Shown: one piece after another, positions 53,274 through 55,705 of the stretch
Layout: every line of letters begins with the position of its first letter
Numbering within the stretch: the first letter of the stretch is position 1
NCBI GenBank assembly: GCA_945883545.1
Contig: CAMCXT010000018.1
Location: forward strand, 1 to 55,705
DNA: 55,705 nucleotides
Direction: 5' to 3'
Origin: Chitinophaga pinensis
GTDB lineage: Bacteria; Bacteroidota; Bacteroidia; M30B66
The notes under the pieces: model-generated
The model's database searches: none
The model's input: the letters and a program-made list of their open reading frames with translations, nothing else
What the model was told of the DNA's origin: nothing
Translations under genes and position numbers: made by a program

Positions 53274-54935
53274 ATGAAAACAACTCTTGCAATTGGAGCT
53301 TTCCTAGCAACGCTAAACCTTTCGGCGCAAATCGAAAATACTGACGCACTTAAAATATCATCCAAACCAGAAGAAGTAATGGTGTACCTCAATGGTGCAC
53401 AAGTATTTTCAAAAGGGGGTGCCAATATAAAAGCTGGCCGTCAAACCATCGTTTTCGAAAAACTTTCGAACTATATAGATGCCAATTCAGTGCAAGTGAA
53501 GGCCGATGCAGATGTCACCATTTTATCTGTAAACTATCAGCTCAATTACCTGAAGCCACAGGATTTTAGAGAGTATCAAGTGCTCGACGATTCGCTCAAG
53601 ATTTATAGCGATCTCAATGCACGTTTGGCGATCACCAGACGAGGTTACGAAGAGGAGCTGTCAATGCTTTATTCCAACAAAAGCATTGGTGGATCGAACA
53701 TAGGAGTTTCGGTTTCGGAGCTCACCAAAATGGCCGACTTCATCCGTATTCGCGTGCAAGATGCTTCCACAAAAAAATACGAGATCGAACTAAAGGAGAA
53801 AAAGAACACCGAACGCATGCAGGCCATCAATTCGCAATTGAGCAACATGCGAAACAACGACATGAAGCCTACAGGAGAAATTGTTGTGCAACTCAACGCA
53901 ACCAATGCGGGCAGTGCAAATTTCGAATTGGCTTATTATGTTACAAATTGTGGATGGGTGCCATCTTACGATATCCGCGTGAAAGACGTGAACAGCCCTT
54001 CGGTGATAGCTGCAAAAGCCAATGTGTACCAAAATTCTGGGCAAGATTGGAAGAACGTAAAACTGTCGCTCAGCACTGGAAATCCTTCACGAGGAAACAC
54101 CAAACCTAACTTAAACCCTTGGTGGTTGTCGCTCACTGAGAACTTACCCAGAAAAGACTATTACAGAAAGTCATTGGCCGATGAGAAATCGAAAGGGAGA
54201 TATGCAGAGGATGCCCCTGCTCCAGCAGGAATGGATAGAAGCCTTTCAGAAGTTCAGATTTCTTCTGTGCCCGGAGTGCGCTCAAATACAGCCGCGAGCT
54301 ATACCAATGTTGCATCGAACACGACGACCAACGCCACTTTCGAAATCAAAATTCCATACACCATAAAAAGCGATGGAGGCGACAATTTCGTTGAGATTCA
54401 GAAATACGACATCGCAGCGAATTACAAATATTTCGCGATTCCGAAATCTGACAAAGACGCGTTTCTTTTGGCCGAATTGATCGGTTGGGATAAATCAGAA
54501 CTTCTTCCAGGCGATGCAAACGTTTATTTTGAGAACAACTACGTTGGAAAAACCTATTTCGATTCCCGAATCATCGACGACACACTCAGCGTAGCGTTAG
54601 GACGTGACAACAACGTGATCATCAACCGCAAACAGGTGAAGGAGTTGAACGAGAAAACAGCAGTAAATGGCTCACAGAAAAAGGTAACCCGTACTTTCGA
54701 AATTGAAGTGAAAAATACCCGTAAATCGGCTATCGAACTCGATTTGGAAGATCAAATCCCATTGTCGAATAACGAACTATTGGTGGTTGAGCTGCTCGAT
54801 TCAGGCAAAGCCGAATACAACAAAGAAACTGGCAAACTTGAATGGAAACTCAAGCTGCAACCGGGAGAAGCAACCAAACTGCGATTCTCTTATTCGGTGA
54901 AATACCCGAAAAAATACATCCTCAACGGACTGTAG
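53274..54935 (+). CDS. DUF4140/DUF4139 (mucoidy inhibitor MuiA-like) exported protein
   Basis: A 553-residue protein starting at the ATG at 53274 with a signal peptide (MKTTLAIGAFLATLNLSAQ). DUF4140 (about 28-125) contains EEVMVYLNGAQVFSKG. A coiled coil (about 140-195) follows, then DUF4139 (about 210-550) with ANFELAYYVTNCGWVPSYDIR and GQDWKNVKLSLSTGNPS, ending in beta strands (GEATKLRFSYSVKYPKK). MuiA-like proteins are widespread and of unclear function. It converges with nadB with a gap of 2 bp. Confidence 0.9.
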   Translation: MKTTLAIGAFLATLNLSAQIENTDALKISSKPEEVMVYLNGAQVFSKGGANIKAGRQTIVFEKLSNYIDANSVQVKADADVTILSVNYQLNYLKPQDFREYQVLDDSLKIYSDLNARLAITRRGYEEELSMLYSNKSIGGSNIGVSVSELTKMADFIRIRVQDASTKKYEIELKEKKNTERMQAINSQLSNMRNNDMKPTGEIVVQLNATNAGSANFELAYYVTNCGWVPSYDIRVKDVNSPSVIAAKANVYQNSGQDWKNVKLSLSTGNPSRGNTKPNLNPWWLSLTENLPRKDYYRKSLADEKSKGRYAEDAPAPAGMDRSLSEVQISSVPGVRSNTAASYTNVASNTTTNATFEIKIPYTIKSDGGDNFVEIQKYDIAANYKYFAIPKSDKDAFLLAELIGWDKSELLPGDANVYFENNYVGKTYFDSRIIDDTLSVALGRDNNVIINRKQVKELNEKTAVNGSQKKVTRTFEIEVKNTRKSAIELDLEDQIPLSNNELLVVELLDSGKAEYNKETGKLEWKLKLQPGEATKLRFSYSVKYPKKYILNGL

Positions 54936-54937
54936 AA

Positions 54938-55705
54938 TTAATTTAGCCTTGGATAATCAATCGAAAAATGAAGGCCTCTGCTTTCTTTTCGTAGTCGTGC
55001 CGATTTGATAATCAGATAACCCACCAAAATCAAGTTTCGCAGCTCACACAAGGGCTGTGAAAGTGTGGTGCGGCGATACATGTTTTCGGTTTCACGATTC
55101 AGGATCTGCAGTCGATCTAGGGCGCGTTCTAGTCGGATGTTGCTTCGAACTATGCCGACATAACTGCTCATGATCGATTGCAATTCTTTGAGATTTTGTG
55201 TGATCAAAACCATTTCTTCAGGATCGGCAGTGCCCTTCACATCCCAATCGGGAACCTGTTCTTCGAAGGAAATATCGCGAAATGTAGAGATTGCTTCTTG
55301 AGCAGCACGGTTTGCATACACCAAGGCTTCCAACAGAGAATTAGAAGCCAAGCGGTTGCCTCCGTGCAAGCCTGTTGAAGCGCATTCGCCAGCAGCCAAA
55401 AGATTTTTAATGGTTGATTTTCCATCCATGTCCACCTTAATTCCTCCGCACATGTAATGACATGAAGGCACAACAGGAATCATGTCGGTGCAAATGTCAA
55501 TTCCTAGCGCTAGACACTTGTTGTAGATGTTTGGGAAATGGCTCTTCAGCGCTTCAGAATCTAGATGGCGACAGTCGAGATAAACGAAATCATCGCCCCG
55601 TTGCTTCAATTCATTGTCGATTGCTCGGGCCACAATATCCCGCGGAGCGAGTGAGCCACGTTCATCGTATGAAGGCATGAAATCTTCACCTGCTTGATTG
55701 CGCAA
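54938..55705 (-). CDS. nadB: L-aspartate oxidase, C-terminal part (5' end outside window)
   Basis: 255 codons are open to the window edge. The N-terminal FAD domain lies outside. Visible are MPSYDERGSLAPRDIVARAID, YLDCRH, VVPSCHYMCGGIKVDMDG (with the substrate-binding His and Arg region typical of the fumarate reductase/aspartate oxidase fold), AAGECASTGLHGGNRLASNSLLEALV (FAD binding) and the helical C-terminal domain. NadB oxidises aspartate to iminoaspartate in NAD synthesis. In the same window nadK uses the final product. Confidence 0.95.
   Translation of the reverse strand: MRNQAGEDFMPSYDERGSLAPRDIVARAIDNELKQRGDDFVYLDCRHLDSEALKSHFPNIYNKCLALGIDICTDMIPVVPSCHYMCGGIKVDMDGKSTIKNLLAAGECASTGLHGGNRLASNSLLEALVYANRAAQEAISTFRDISFEEQVPDWDVKGTADPEEMVLITQNLKELQSIMSSYVGIVRSNIRLERALDRLQILNRETENMYRRTTLSQPLCELRNLILVGYLIIKSARLRKESRGLHFSIDYPRLN

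Noticed and set aside
1..55705. Defence, phage or transposon modules
   Set aside because: No integrase, transposase, toxin-antitoxin pair, restriction enzyme or terminal inverted repeat was seen. The SNF2 helicase and CPBP protease, which can occur in such systems, have housekeeping-like neighbours here.

Overview
The window is one chromosomal segment of a Bacteroidota bacterium, most like the Flavobacteriales and relatives; I cannot place it to genus. The evidence is: type IX secretion sorting domains of type A (gene at 1688) and type B (gene at 37485); near-absence of Shine-Dalgarno sequences, with repeated TAnnTTTG -7 elements (some with an upstream TTTG) before genes; an envelope gene order of CBS protein, NAD kinase, two DUF6089 proteins, uppS, bamA, two ompH and murI; a eukaryotic-type NADP isocitrate dehydrogenase; and a flexixanthin/saproxanthin/zeaxanthin-type carotenoid gene set. 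I see no phage, insertion sequence, CRISPR array, rRNA or tRNA.

Layout. 1-903 is AT-rich and accessory-looking: the start of an uncharacterised gene and what looks like a decayed small-heat-shock gene. 904-9693 holds a membrane zinc peptidase, a secreted gingipain-like C25 protease, and two minus-strand operons (trpS - free Met-R-sulfoxide reductase - lipoprotein; pdxJ - alpha/beta hydrolase). 9827-18709 is the envelope block: CBS-ACT protein, NAD kinase, paired DUF6089 outer-membrane proteins, undecaprenyl-PP synthase, BamA, two OmpH/Skp chaperones and glutamate racemase. These serve lipid carrier supply, outer-membrane protein folding and peptidoglycan precursor supply. 18763-25457 is a minus-strand group: M16 peptidase, GAF histidine kinase, a protein strongly resembling animal alkylglycerol monooxygenase (AGMO/TMEM195), and a CPBP intramembrane protease. 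25540-32355 is housekeeping (dusB, thiL, a UPF0173 hydrolase, an alpha/beta hydrolase, icd, recJ). 32514-35778 is a tightly overlapped carotenoid operon, crtD-cruF-crtZ-crtYcd, lacking crtB and crtI. It is followed by a lipoprotein and a glycosyltransferase with their own promoter, then a large T9SS type-B surface protein. 40211-47998 holds metF, rlmN with an overlapping unknown exported protein, an amidohydrolase and a SNF2 helicase. 48042-53166 groups genes around bicarbonate: a SulP transporter, a beta-carbonic anhydrase, a biotin-dependent carboxylase beta subunit and a gamma-carbonic anhydrase. The window ends with a DUF4139/MuiA-type protein and the C-terminal part of nadB.

I found no self-evident new multi-gene system such as a defence or mobile island. 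The items best worth following are the bacterial AGMO-like protein next to a CPBP protease and an orphan kinase, a candidate sliding-clamp-binding peptide in the SNF2 helicase, the bicarbonate neighbourhood, the lipoprotein-glycosyltransferase pair behind the carotenoid genes, and promoters placed so close to start codons that leaderless mRNAs are predicted.
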